A stretch of DNA of 64,000 bases, taken from contig CAZBZV010000004.1 in the NCBI GenBank assembly GCA_964496505.1, forward strand, positions 34,148 to 98,147, read 5' to 3'. Under the pieces are notes generated by a model. It was not told where the DNA came from and did not search any database. It saw only the letters and a list, made by a program, of their open reading frames with translations. Made by a program: the position numbers and the translations under genes. Origin of the DNA: JAABVY01 sp964496505. Lineage in GTDB: Bacteria > Zixibacteria > MSB-5A5 > JAABVY01. Shown piece after piece: positions 16,911 to 25,072 of this stretch; within the stretch, counting starts at the first letter, position 1; each line of letters opens with the position of its first letter.

Positions 16911-16973
16911 GCTCCCCGGAGGGGTGGGTTACAATGCGATGAAAGGGGGCCGCACCATAACTGTCCGGGGAGC
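16911..16973. repeat. Long-loop inverted repeat between phage genes
   Basis: GCTCCCCGGA (16911-16920) is perfectly complementary to TCCGGGGAGC (16964-16973), with a 43-base loop. It lies in the 108-base gap between the coiled-coil gene and the zinc-ribbon gene. On neither strand is it followed by a T-run, so it is more likely an RNA-processing or stabilising hairpin than a terminator. Confidence 0.45.
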
Positions 16974-16986
16974 CGGATAAATCTGT

Positions 16987-17613
16987 TTAGCTTGCCATCA
17001 TGCTGGTCTGAGACTGATTTGAGTTATGCTTCATGATGATCTTGTCCACCTTGTCCAGTCTGGTCTTAAGCTGCTTGTCGGTCAGCTTTTTCTTTTTATC
17101 CTCATTCTCTATTTTGGCGATTGCCTTCTTTGCCTCGGATATCCGGTTGACGTCCTCGGAGAATGCCAGGTCATCGAGGCGCTGACGCTCGGAAGATTTT
17201 TTGGAGGTATCTTCTTTTGCCGGCTCCGGAGGATGCACAACGCGCTTGATGGCATTCACTCTGGACCTGAATTTGGTGGCCGGGAGCTTTTCCTTGGCGT
17301 CCTCTTCCTTCAGATCCTTTATCATCTTCATGGCTTCCTTGTTTTTCTGGGTGGCCTCTTCTTCTTCGAGGTTCGCCAGTTCGATTTCAGCATCCCTGCG
17401 GTTAAAGAAGTCCATCTGTGCCTGTCCAAGCTCTTCAATGGTTATTGAGCAGCTTGCTTCGTTGGCCTGGTCGAGCAGGTCATTTACATTGATGCCCCGA
17501 TTTCTATCGATCCTGAACTCAAAGACAATCCGGCCCACCATCTTCTCGAGATCACCGATCTTCCTCATCCGGAATGTCGGGGGTGACATTGTGCCTTGAA
17601 TCTTAAACGACAT
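16987..17613 (-). CDS. Coiled-coil phage protein of unknown function
   Basis: A 208-residue protein, highly charged. The N-terminal 60 residues (MSFKIQGTMSPPTFRMRK then VGRIVFEFRIDRNRG) may form a small beta domain; the rest is long helix rich in Lys, Glu and Ala (AEIELANLEEEEATQKNKEA). I recognise no family. It has its own ribosome binding site (GGAGG) and a short gap from the nucleotidyltransferase gene. Confidence 0.6.
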   Translation of the reverse strand: MSFKIQGTMSPPTFRMRKIGDLEKMVGRIVFEFRIDRNRGINVNDLLDQANEASCSITIEELGQAQMDFFNRRDAEIELANLEEEEATQKNKEAMKMIKDLKEEDAKEKLPATKFRSRVNAIKRVVHPPEPAKEDTSKKSSERQRLDDLAFSEDVNRISEAKKAIAKIENEDKKKKLTDKQLKTRLDKVDKIIMKHNSNQSQTSMMAS

Positions 17614-17639
17614 AATTCCTCCATGATTATTTATGACTG

Positions 17640-18257
17640 TTAATCAAGTCTTACAAACCTCGGTGTCCCATCCGGATAATGCTCCAGATGGTTCTCATCA
17701 ACATTATCAAAATCAATAGTAGCAATGGCCTTTGCCAGCGCAAGCAGACCCCCATTGCAAATGGTAAATCCCTTCTTAATGTATTTCTGCATTCTCTGCA
17801 TCGTAGAGAGTGGCTTCGGTAATGAGTTAATTACCAGCTTACGAGCGGCCAAATCTATGAAAAACGTATCGTGATGGATTACTTCAACCGTGTCTACAGC
17901 GGCACAACATACAGTGAAATCAAAATTGTCAATCGTTTCCTGGGGGCCCGGGAAATAGATTTTTATAAGCTGGAAATGATGCTTTTTATACCTATAATCT
18001 ATGGAATTCGTAAAATCCCCGATTAATTCGGCTCCCTCATTATTCCAGACTTTTTCATTGAAATACTCCTTTGCCCTCTCGAGCTCGTATTCGTCAGAAA
18101 AATAGATATCTATATCACTGTGGGGATATCCATAAGAAAAAAAGTCTCTCAATGCGCCTCCTGCAATCCAGCAGTTTCTGCCACAACCGGCCTGACCAAG
18201 CAACTCGCCGAGAATAAGATTATCAAAATAGCTTACACATCTATCTAATTGCTCCAT
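17640..18257 (-). CDS. Class II-like nucleotidyltransferase of phage type
   Basis: A 205-residue protein with the polymerase-beta-type nucleotidyltransferase motif: WIAGGALRDFFSYG followed by HSDIDIYF, where the paired aspartates bind metal. A second acidic strand (NFDFTVCCAAVD) supplies the third carboxylate. The pattern GG-x-x-RD resembles CCA-adding and poly(A) enzymes, but the tail is too short for full CCA activity. Substrate unknown. Its start overlaps the end of a small membrane protein gene by 13 bases. Confidence 0.72.
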   Translation of the reverse strand: MEQLDRCVSYFDNLILGELLGQAGCGRNCWIAGGALRDFFSYGYPHSDIDIYFSDEYELERAKEYFNEKVWNNEGAELIGDFTNSIDYRYKKHHFQLIKIYFPGPQETIDNFDFTVCCAAVDTVEVIHHDTFFIDLAARKLVINSLPKPLSTMQRMQKYIKKGFTICNGGLLALAKAIATIDFDNVDENHLEHYPDGTPRFVRLD

Positions 18258-18358
18258 AATATTCCTCTCAAAATCACTGCGGCCATAATCAGGATCATTA
18301 GGATTCCTGTTACAATGACCTCAAGTTCTTGCTTCTGATATCTCTTTTTTGCGCTCAT
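18245..18358 (-). CDS. Small single-pass membrane protein, 37 residues
   Basis: The frame MSAKKRYQKQELEVIVTG to ILWSN has a basic N-terminus followed by one strongly hydrophobic helix (VIVTGILMILIMAAVILRGI). It overlaps the upstream gene by 38 bases and the nucleotidyltransferase start by 13. The hydrophobic profile is unlikely by chance, and the frame fills the only gap here. A holin-like or conversion role is possible but unsupported. Confidence 0.48.
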   Translation of the reverse strand: MSAKKRYQKQELEVIVTGILMILIMAAVILRGILWSN

Positions 18359-18575
18359 TCCTGCGTTTCTCATAGTCCTGTTGATTGAAATAGTTGACGA
18401 TCGCGATTGAATCATCGATCGCATTCAGTTCAATGACCTGGTGATTGCGATATTCATTGACTTTTGCCGGCATAAGGTCCTGGCTGAATATCTCTTCCTG
18501 GTACCACTGCCGGCGGCGTTTCTTAACCGCCTCCAGGAAGGCGATTACTTCTTCTGGTGATATATGGTTGGTCAT
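18321..18575 (-). CDS. Hypothetical phage protein
   Basis: An 84-residue protein (MTNHISPEEVIAFLEAVKK at the start) that is helical and charged, ending EKRRNERKKEISEART. Its start overlaps the preceding gene by four bases (ATGA). No family recognised. Confidence 0.58.
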   Translation of the reverse strand: MTNHISPEEVIAFLEAVKKRRRQWYQEEIFSQDLMPAKVNEYRNHQVIELNAIDDSIAIVNYFNQQDYEKRRNERKKEISEART

Positions 18576-18784
18576 GGTATCATCTCTCCGCTCTGCTTTT
18601 GCGCCTCAGCCTTGGCTGCTTCAATGCTTTTAGCGATGCCAGAATAGAGTCTGCCCTTGGAATCCCGATAATCCCACTGAACCCTCATTCCCTGAGCAAT
18701 CGGCGAGTAATATTCCTCATAGGCGAATTGCCCTCTGTCATTAGTAATTGTGCAGCCATTCTTATTAAGATTGGTTTCCGTCAT
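18572..18784 (-). CDS. Hypothetical phage protein
   Basis: A 70-residue protein with a beta-like centre (FAYEEYYSPIAQGMRVQWDY) and a helical alanine-rich end. It overlaps both neighbours by four bases, showing tight coupling. The text YRDSKGRLYSGIAKSIEAAK recalls small phage proteins that bind nucleic acid, but nothing firm. Confidence 0.58.
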   Translation of the reverse strand: MTETNLNKNGCTITNDRGQFAYEEYYSPIAQGMRVQWDYRDSKGRLYSGIAKSIEAAKAEAQKQSGEMIP

Positions 18785-19038
18785 GATGCAGCCTCCTTTT
18801 CTGGAATGGCCAGCTTTCTAATATCAGAGTAGCAGACACCTACTTTCTCACGTTCGAATTGCTGGCCGCCTGCGCATGTGGCGATTATGGTTATCCCTTC
18901 ATCATACATGTCCAGAATTTCTTTGGCTTTTTCAGGCGGCACACCTCTTAACGCACCGCCTATGATATTGCCCTTGTTGTCGCCTAAAGCGAGAGCCGTA
19001 AAACATCTACGATTACAAAATTTGCAGTATGGTCCCAT
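18781..19038 (-). CDS. Small cysteine-containing phage protein
   Basis: An 85-residue protein starting MGPYCKFCNRRCFT, a possible zinc knuckle. The start ATG overlaps the TGA of the SbcDC gene as TGATG. The frame is open further upstream but inside the SbcDC gene. A later stretch (ITIIATCAGGQQFER) is unassigned. Function unknown. Confidence 0.58.
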   Translation of the reverse strand: MGPYCKFCNRRCFTALALGDNKGNIIGGALRGVPPEKAKEILDMYDEGITIIATCAGGQQFEREKVGVCYSDIRKLAIPEKEAAS

Positions 19039-22000
19039 CAATACACCTCCTTCAATTCCCCGGCCTCCGTATCCAGGACAATCTTTTGTTCGCACCTGTC
19101 GGCCAGCTCTTTCCGATGTGTGACTAATAGCAGTTTCTCCAGGCCTCCCAGCTCCATGCGCTTCTGGAGCATCGCAAATAATGCCGAGGCCCGGAAGTCC
19201 CGGAGGGCGCCATCACATTCATCTACCATCGCGAATTTGGGATTGAAGTCTGCCAGCTGTGCGCGGTAGAGCGATATCGCGGCTTGCATGGCTACGATAA
19301 ACGGGACCTTCTGGCCGCCTGAGAGCAGCTTGATCGGCCGTTCTCCGGATTCATCAATAACTATGATATCGAAGGTCTCGATCTGGCCCTTGCCGTCGGC
19401 TTTATCCTTCAGAGTATCGAATTTGATCTGCCATCCCGAACCGAACTCGGAGAGCAGGTCGTTGGCGTATTCGGATATCTGAGGAAGGGCGTTCTCGAGT
19501 AATAAAGCCGGAATGCCGTTGCGGCTGAAAGCGGTCTGGAGGATGGAGTAATCAGAATAGTCGCGCTTCTTTCCGGCGAGACCCGCTCCCATTTCCTCAG
19601 TCTTTTTCTTCAGCTCATCCAGCTCCTTGAGCTTGGCTTCGGCCGCAGCTTTTTGTTTTTCGGCCTGGAGGATTTGAGCGTCAGCGTTGGCAATATGATC
19701 TTTCAGTGATTTAATCTTGATATTGCAGTTCCGAATCTGTTCATCGATTTCGGAATCAATTTCCTCTTTAACAATATCTCGCTTCGTTGTTAGCTCGTCG
19801 ATCGCCCTGGCAAACTCCGGCATAGCCTTATCGTATTCGGCCTGCTGTTCGGACAGGGTCTTCTCTGCCTCCTCGAGCTGTGGTTTCAATTCAGTTAAGG
19901 TCGCTTCGGCAACATCAAGCCTACTCTTTTCAGCGATCCAGTCTTTATTATTGGCCTCGGAAGGAATTCCGGAGAGTTGTTCCAATAAAGAATCGCGCTC
20001 GGTTATGAGAGGCTTTTTCTTATTCTCTATTTCAGCAATCCCTTTATCTCTTTGCTCAATAGCGAATATCATGTCGCAATTGTGGTGATCGATAATGCCC
20101 TTGGTATCCGGAATCTTTTCATCGGCCTCGATCGCATTGGCAATCAGAGGACATTCCTGGCATTTCTCGACCGCCCATTGAAGGGCGATGATATCGCCTG
20201 GCTTATCCTCGTAGTTATCGAAATTCTGACAGGGCACATCCTTCAGCTTTAGAGCCAAATCTTTCTGTGTTTTAAGCGATTCCTCAGCATGGGCCTTCTC
20301 GATTTTGGACTGGTTAAAATCAGTCTGCCATTTCTGCTTAACTGATCTCGCTTCGGTTTCAAGAGCCGTCAGCCGGGTCTCAAGTTCCTCAATCTGTTTG
20401 CGAACCTTCTCCGCTCGCTCCTGATTTGCGGCCATCTCCAGAATCTTATCCTTTTGGTCAATCAGCTTCTGATTCTCCGCAATACGGCCTTTAAATGATT
20501 TGATCTTGGCTTCATGCTTCGGCTTCCACGATTCGAATTTGGATTTGGTGGTCAGTTGGTTTGAGGAAACCTCCTCAAGACGCTGTTTGATTTCCTCGAG
20601 TTGTTTCTTTGAAGATTCCTGAGTGGCCGCCTTTTTCTCGAGCTCCTTTAGTTTGGTATTGGCCTGCTCGAGTTCCCTGTTGTATCTGTCTTTGCTCGCC
20701 GTGTATTCAACTATAATCTGGCCATGCCTCCCAAGAGAATCCTCGACCACGTCCCTTTCCATAAGAGTCTTCTCATTCTCTTCGATCTTCGATTCATCGA
20801 TCTTGATCTCGGACTGAATCTGATTCGCAAATTCCTTGGCCTTATCAGCAATTGCCTGGAATTCATCGAAGCCCAGCATCTGATAGAACATATCTTTGAG
20901 CTCGGCATTGGATTTGTCGATAAGCCCGCTTGTGCCCTGCACCTGGTAGGTAGCCTGCTGGAACAATTCCGGGGATCCAAACAGAGCCATGACTATCTTT
21001 TTGTAAGAAGGTTTCTTCCCATCATTCAGGGCCTGCCAGTCCTCGCCATTGCGCTGATAAGCGTAATATTCAGCCCGTTCTCTGACAGCATCGATCTTCA
21101 GCAGGAACATGTATTCCTTGCCGTCAATCTCGACTGTCAGCTCGCGGCAGGAATCCTCCAGCCGGAAATGATTCGCCAGCTTGGCGTTCCAGCCGTTGAC
21201 GCCGTCGTAATAGAATGACCACGGATACGGATGCAGGTTATCAAGAGTGGTGGTTTTTCCGGCACCGTTGTCACCATCGAACAGAATCATATCGCCGTTA
21301 AAATTATCGAAGTTGATCTTTATTTCGTCCGTCCACTGGATGCCCTTGGAGCCGCGCAGTCTCAGGGATTTCAAGCGGATAGTTCCCCGGGCCTGCGTTT
21401 CGGCCTTCTCATCCAACAGAACTGAGGTCTCGATCTCGTTCAGTTTTTCGATTATAGGATTGGTCAGCTCGGTATCGGTAGTCTCAGCCCATGCTTTCAA
21501 ACGATCTTCATTTGATGTTGATTCCGATATGGCCTCGCACCTCTGTCTGGTTTGGGGCTTTATGATCTTCTCAAATTTGACGGAGTTGGGAGTAAGCTCA
21601 TTCCACTCAAGCCACTTCTCGATGTGATCCTCATTGACCATGTCCTTGGCTTCAGGAGGAATATGCAGTCTGATTCTCGTATCGGCCTGGTTGCAGGCAT
21701 TAGGATCGAAGTCGGGAACGCCAACAGGTTCTCCGGTTTCCTTGTCGATAAAACGGAAGGGCTGATTGTCACTATCTTCCGGATAATATATCAGGTCGAC
21801 ATCGACCATGGCCGGAAACGGCGTCGGAATCCGCTCCAGCTCCAAAATCTCATTGGCATTGACCTCGGCATAAAGAATTGAATGCTGATCCTTCTCCCCC
21901 CAATTGTGCGGGAACGGGCTTCCGGAATAGATGATATTCTCGCCGATCTGCTGAGGTTTGTGAATATGACCGAGGCAGTTTATCACTGCCCCGGCTTCCT

Positions 22001-22655
22001 CGATGTCGGCGGAAGATATAATGATATCACCGCCTGTCATAATTTGACCGGTTGGGGTCTCGGAGCCATATACCGTAAAGTGCCCGAGGAGGATCGGTAT
22101 TATCCCGGCATCCTTGGCTTTCATCTTTTCGAATTCAGCCCTAAATCCCATCAAAAGGCTCCGGACCAAACCGGCCGCTTCTACGTCTGCCTGATCGGGA
22201 GGTAAATCTATGCCGCGCTCTTTAGCCCAACTCATGATTCCGGATTTGGTCAGGCCCGGAACCGGAAACATTACAAGAGATTTATTCTCGCTTGCCTTCG
22301 ATCCGAAATACATCTGGAATGGATTGGGTCTATCGAGAACGAAAATATTGTGGTATGAAGTATGTACGGATTTGAAAATGTCTAATGAGCCCGGCCTGTC
22401 ATGTGAAGGCGTGCCCGGAATCATATAAACATCATGAAAATTACTGAGCCTCTGGATATGCTTTATTACTGCATAAAGCGGGCTGGCCTCGTTGACGGCC
22501 ACCTCGCCATCCCAGATATCGCCCGGAATAACAATAATATCCGGTTCCTTATCCAGGGCCACTTGGTAAAGATGTTCAAAGAACTTCTCTACCTTATCGA
22601 TATTATCCTTCCTGGCATGGATATCTGCTGTATGTAATAGCTTTAATTTATGCAT
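19038..22655 (-). CDS. SbcD-SbcC (Mre11-Rad50) fusion nuclease-ATPase
   Basis: A 1205-residue protein in which both subunits of the SbcCD complex are one chain. The first 400 residues are an SbcD-type metallophosphoesterase: HTADIH (8-13), PGDIWDG, GTPSHD (81-86), LLGHF (H191) and CLGHIH (228-232). The rest is SbcC/Rad50: Walker A GDNGAGKTT at 461-469, a long coiled coil with a zinc-hook CQEC at 832-835, signature LLSGGQK and Walker B FAMVDE near the end. Start ATG with GGAGG eight bases upstream. Expected to process DNA ends during phage recombination. Confidence 0.92.
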   Translation of the reverse strand: MHKLKLLHTADIHARKDNIDKVEKFFEHLYQVALDKEPDIIVIPGDIWDGEVAVNEASPLYAVIKHIQRLSNFHDVYMIPGTPSHDRPGSLDIFKSVHTSYHNIFVLDRPNPFQMYFGSKASENKSLVMFPVPGLTKSGIMSWAKERGIDLPPDQADVEAAGLVRSLLMGFRAEFEKMKAKDAGIIPILLGHFTVYGSETPTGQIMTGGDIIISSADIEEAGAVINCLGHIHKPQQIGENIIYSGSPFPHNWGEKDQHSILYAEVNANEILELERIPTPFPAMVDVDLIYYPEDSDNQPFRFIDKETGEPVGVPDFDPNACNQADTRIRLHIPPEAKDMVNEDHIEKWLEWNELTPNSVKFEKIIKPQTRQRCEAISESTSNEDRLKAWAETTDTELTNPIIEKLNEIETSVLLDEKAETQARGTIRLKSLRLRGSKGIQWTDEIKINFDNFNGDMILFDGDNGAGKTTTLDNLHPYPWSFYYDGVNGWNAKLANHFRLEDSCRELTVEIDGKEYMFLLKIDAVRERAEYYAYQRNGEDWQALNDGKKPSYKKIVMALFGSPELFQQATYQVQGTSGLIDKSNAELKDMFYQMLGFDEFQAIADKAKEFANQIQSEIKIDESKIEENEKTLMERDVVEDSLGRHGQIIVEYTASKDRYNRELEQANTKLKELEKKAATQESSKKQLEEIKQRLEEVSSNQLTTKSKFESWKPKHEAKIKSFKGRIAENQKLIDQKDKILEMAANQERAEKVRKQIEELETRLTALETEARSVKQKWQTDFNQSKIEKAHAEESLKTQKDLALKLKDVPCQNFDNYEDKPGDIIALQWAVEKCQECPLIANAIEADEKIPDTKGIIDHHNCDMIFAIEQRDKGIAEIENKKKPLITERDSLLEQLSGIPSEANNKDWIAEKSRLDVAEATLTELKPQLEEAEKTLSEQQAEYDKAMPEFARAIDELTTKRDIVKEEIDSEIDEQIRNCNIKIKSLKDHIANADAQILQAEKQKAAAEAKLKELDELKKKTEEMGAGLAGKKRDYSDYSILQTAFSRNGIPALLLENALPQISEYANDLLSEFGSGWQIKFDTLKDKADGKGQIETFDIIVIDESGERPIKLLSGGQKVPFIVAMQAAISLYRAQLADFNPKFAMVDECDGALRDFRASALFAMLQKRMELGGLEKLLLVTHRKELADRCEQKIVLDTEAGELKEVY

Positions 22656-23628
22656 GTTTGGCCTCCTCGTTTCTGAGGTGCTGGAGGAAACCATTGAGGT
22701 TGGGCTCGCTCATTTCATCGAGCGGCTGGGGCGGCTTTTTGTCGAGCTTCTGGCAGAGGGTCACGATATCAGCCTTGATTTCTTGAAGGCCTGCGCTGCC
22801 CCTTGATTTTGATGTCCTGGGCTTTTCGGTGTTAGTTTTCGCAGTAGGCTTTGGTCTGGCCGGTGGCTCATCCTCAATAGTATAGTCGGCCTCAACCGCG
22901 CCTCCATTGTCCTGTCCTCCATAAAGCAGCATTCTGGGCTGAACCGCTGCCTGAAGCAATAGCTGTTGCACCCTGGGATCGTTATAATCCATATCCAGCT
23001 GAAGGGAGATACCCACAAATAGTTTGCCGTGGATTTCATCCGGATGGTAAGAGGCCTGGATGTTGAATTCTTTTCTGACTGCCCGGGCCTGAGCTCCGGT
23101 TACAGCCTGCTCAACTCCATGCGTCATTTTGGTCTGAATATTGCCCTCGGTCATTTTTGTATTCTGTTTTAATACCGTGAAGTCGATAGTTTTTGAGTCG
23201 CTTATGAACTTTCTACTTCCGGTATAATCTGCGTACTGACCAACCGCTTTAGCGTATACAGAGAGCAGCTCATTATTCTTGCCCCTCTCCCTGCTGAAAT
23301 CCGGCGGAAACCAGGACACGCCGTTTATCTGGCCGATCTCAATTACGGTCACAGATTTTAGCGATACCCGTCCGGTCGCCTTGGGAGTTGGATAAACATC
23401 TTTGTTTCCAGCTTTTTTTTCATAATCGCCTACAAGCCTCGCGTTTACCTTGCGAAAGCCTATCTTGAGCTTATGTCCGGCTGGAATTTCATTGATGATC
23501 TTATTTGACACGGCAAGGATATACTTATCCTTGGGAAACCATTTATCGAGATTGATAACTTCGCCTGGCTCAAGATCATCCGGCTTGATTGCCGATGGAA
23601 TTTGGTCTGGAACTTTTTTACTTGACAT
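22648..23628 (-). CDS. Putative single-strand annealing recombination protein
   Basis: A 326-residue protein. The central part ends with GVEQAVTGAQARAVRKEFNIQ, close to the pattern seen in Rad52-like and related phage annealing proteins, and a proline-lysine linker leads to a short C-terminal helical domain (LQEIKADIVTLCQKLDK). Its stop overlaps the SbcDC start by eight bases, which fits a nuclease-annealer pair. The family call is moderate: the motif is suggestive, and the neighbour supports it. Confidence 0.55.
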   Translation of the reverse strand: MSSKKVPDQIPSAIKPDDLEPGEVINLDKWFPKDKYILAVSNKIINEIPAGHKLKIGFRKVNARLVGDYEKKAGNKDVYPTPKATGRVSLKSVTVIEIGQINGVSWFPPDFSRERGKNNELLSVYAKAVGQYADYTGSRKFISDSKTIDFTVLKQNTKMTEGNIQTKMTHGVEQAVTGAQARAVRKEFNIQASYHPDEIHGKLFVGISLQLDMDYNDPRVQQLLLQAAVQPRMLLYGGQDNGGAVEADYTIEDEPPARPKPTAKTNTEKPRTSKSRGSAGLQEIKADIVTLCQKLDKKPPQPLDEMSEPNLNGFLQHLRNEEAKHA

Positions 23629-23664
23629 CGCAGTTCACCTCACTTAATATTGATTAGTTATTTC

Positions 23665-23991
23665 CTAATTCGCCTGGCTGACTTGCTCGGCTGGGCGGTT
23701 TTTTATTTCCACATCTTTCTTCTTGTCCTGGTACGGGGGTATCTTCAAGACAGGGATTTCGCCTTTTAGAATCAGATTGCTTATCATCGCGATAAGCTCA
23801 TCATTCTGATTTCGGAGCCTGGTGGTCTCCGACCTCAGTCTGAACAAATCGACCGAATACTCTTCCCAGCAGGCCGAGCGGCCTCTCTTGTACCAGGTCT
23901 TTTTTGCATGACTCCAGATCCCGATCGCGTAAAAAGCCAAAGCAGTCAGGCCGATCATTATATGAAGCCAGTATTTACTTAAGAATTCCAT
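23665..23991 (-). CDS. Small membrane-anchored coiled-coil protein
   Basis: A 108-residue protein with one N-terminal membrane segment (WLHIMIGLTALAFYAIGIW), a basic turn (HAKKTWYKRGR), and a helical, probably coiled-coil part (LFRLRSETTRLRNQNDELIA). This shape is common in phage lysis accessory or superinfection proteins, but I recognise none in particular. Ribosome binding site AGGAG before the ATG. Confidence 0.58.
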   Translation of the reverse strand: MEFLSKYWLHIMIGLTALAFYAIGIWSHAKKTWYKRGRSACWEEYSVDLFRLRSETTRLRNQNDELIAMISNLILKGEIPVLKIPPYQDKKKDVEIKNRPAEQVSQAN

Positions 23992-24012
23992 GTCACTCCT
24001 TTCATAAATCTT

Positions 24013-24256
24013 GAGGCCCCACCGGCGCGCCTGCTGATCAGACAGGCGTGGTGCACCTGGGGCCTCATTCTTATCATATAGGGTTTCTTCTTATTGATTA
24101 ATCTCATATTGAAGAGGCCCCGGTACAGCCAATTCCGGATTATCAGGTAGATTTCAAACATCCGGCCGAGGCCTCTCTTCACAGCTAAGGGGGCTATTAC
24201 GCCTCCAGGATTATCAAAATTAACCGGCCCGCCTCGCCGAGTGTCTGACGGGCCGG
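24013..24256. ncRNA. Three consecutive GC-rich hairpins in a 350-base gene-free gap
   Basis: Hairpin 1 pairs GAGGCCCC (24013-24020) with GGGGCCTC (24059-24066), with an inner stem CGCCTG/CAGGCG. Hairpin 2 pairs AGAGGCC (24113-24119) with GGCCTCT (24170-24176), with inner CCGGAT/ATCCGG. Hairpin 3 pairs CCGGCCCG (24224-24231) with CGGGCCGG (24249-24256). They lie between the excisionase-like gene and the membrane protein gene. A 148-codon open frame crosses them, but its composition tracks the repeats, so I treat the stretch as non-coding leader or regulatory RNA. Confidence 0.45.
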
Positions 24257-24343
24257 AGGGAACCACACACATACCCGGCTTTGAGAGGTGCGTTAGTCGA
24301 TCTATCTTGAGAGGAGGTTTGATAGATATCTCGGTCGTGCTCT

Positions 24344-24553
24344 TCAATTTATCTTTCTCCTGTGAATTGGATCCTCGGGCACAAAACCTTTTTCTATGAA
24401 AGACTGGAGATCCTTTTCCCTCCACCTGACCGGCCCTCCCTTACCGGAAAGCCGTATCACCGGCAGTCTGCCGATCGAGGTCCATTTGCGAAGCGTATTC
24501 ATCTTGATGCCGAGTATTTCGCAAACTTCATTTGCAGTTAAAAGCCTATCCAT
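24344..24553 (-). CDS. Excisionase/MerR-like HTH protein
   Basis: A 69-residue DNA-binding protein: MDRLLTANEVCEILGIKMNT, then LRKWTSIGRLPVIRLS, then GPVRWREKDLQSFIEKGF. This is the winged HTH common to excisionases and AlpA-type regulators. It is the first gene after the small AbrB-like gene in the leftward phage operon and may act in excision with the integrase at 38,622, or as an early regulator. Confidence 0.82.
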   Translation of the reverse strand: MDRLLTANEVCEILGIKMNTLRKWTSIGRLPVIRLSGKGGPVRWREKDLQSFIEKGFVPEDPIHRRKIN

Positions 24554-24565
24554 GATTAATTATCC

Positions 24566-24593
24566 TTGACAAAAATGGAGCGCGGACTATTTT
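24566..24593 (+). promoter_or_regulatory. Candidate rightward sigma70-type promoter
   Basis: TTGACA (24566-24571), a 16-base spacer, then TATTTT (24588-24593). Transcription would begin near 24600, at the first base of a terminator-like hairpin, so any product would be a tiny hairpin RNA. Confidence 0.3.
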
Positions 24594-24598
24594 AAGGC

Positions 24599-24633
24599 AG
24601 AGTCCAGGGACGGATCCCCTGGACTCTTTTTTT
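24599..24633 (+). terminator. Strong rho-independent terminator, rightward
   Basis: AGAGTCCAGGG (24599-24609) pairs over 11 bp with CCCTGGACTCT (24617-24627), then seven Ts. No rightward gene lies upstream; it could block antisense transcription into the leftward early genes or end a short RNA started at the adjacent promoter-like sequence. Confidence 0.6.
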
Positions 24634-24718
24634 GTGTTCAACATCCCCGCTATTAAACAGCCACCTAAAAGAATCAACATTAAGCTTATGGTATTTTTGC
24701 TATGTATTCTCATCTTGA

Positions 24719-24973
24719 TCATGTTCTAAGTTCAGGGTTTTTCCGGTCTTTGCAATTACATGAGTCTGACGTAATTTTGGAATCGGGATTGTCGGGTGTC
24801 ATGTCTTTGTCCTGCATTGGACTAATTACCAAATTGCCGTCATCACTAACGGTCATGATTATTTTATCACCTTCATCGAGCATTAACTCATCAAGCCACC
24901 ATCTTGGCACCAAAGCCGGAGTTACCTGCGTTCGATTCTTGACTTCGATTTCTTTTCTGAAGTGTTTAAGCAT
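24719..24973 (-). CDS. AbrB/SpoVT-like small DNA-binding protein
   Basis: An 84-residue protein. Residues 8-52 (KEIEVKNRTQVTPALVPRWW, then LDELMLDEGDKIIMTVSDDG, then NLVISP) fit the swapped-hairpin AbrB pattern with its leucine and glycine-aspartate turn. The tail is polar with one CNC. A consensus promoter (TTGACA, 17 bases, TATAAT) lies about 40 bases upstream. It is divergent from the repressor at 25,118, so it takes the Cro position of a phage switch, though the fold differs. Confidence 0.62.
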   Translation of the reverse strand: MLKHFRKEIEVKNRTQVTPALVPRWWLDELMLDEGDKIIMTVSDDGNLVISPMQDKDMTPDNPDSKITSDSCNCKDRKNPELRT

Positions 24974-25009
24974 TGGAAATTCCCATATTATAATTAATTC
25001 AAATTATCT

Positions 25010-25025
25010 TAATCATACCCGATTA
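25010..25025. promoter_or_regulatory. Operator-like palindrome over leftward promoter
   Basis: TAATC (25010-25014) is the inverse of GATTA (25021-25025), spaced by six bases. It overlaps the -10 box and start region of the leftward promoter, a natural place for a phage repressor to bind. Short and in AT-rich DNA, so chance is possible. Confidence 0.3.
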
Positions 25026-25050
25026 TATATTATACTTAATACATTGTCAA
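25022..25050 (-). promoter_or_regulatory. Leftward consensus promoter of the phage switch
   Basis: On the minus strand TTGACA (25045-25050), exactly 17 bases, then TATAAT (25022-25027), both hexamers perfect. It would start RNA near 25,015 and drive the AbrB-like gene and probably the early operon. Confidence 0.7.
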
Positions 25051-25072
25051 GATGTTTTCATAATAATTTAAT
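25044..25072 (+). promoter_or_regulatory. Weak rightward promoter for the repressor gene
   Basis: TTGTCA (25044-25049), 17 bases, TTTAAT (25067-25072). Its -35 box overlaps that of the leftward promoter almost completely, so RNA polymerase could hold only one at a time. The repressor start codon is about 40 bases downstream. Confidence 0.42.

Noticed and set aside
12334..18257. Patatin plus nucleotidyltransferase as a CBASS defence pair
   Set aside because: The two genes lie more than 4 kb apart in a phage operon, and the nucleotidyltransferase has the GG-x-x-RD pattern of CCA-type enzymes, not that of CD-NTases.
23979..24425. 148-codon open frame on the minus strand
   Set aside because: It crosses three hairpins, overlaps the excisionase-like gene and has no recognisable protein features.
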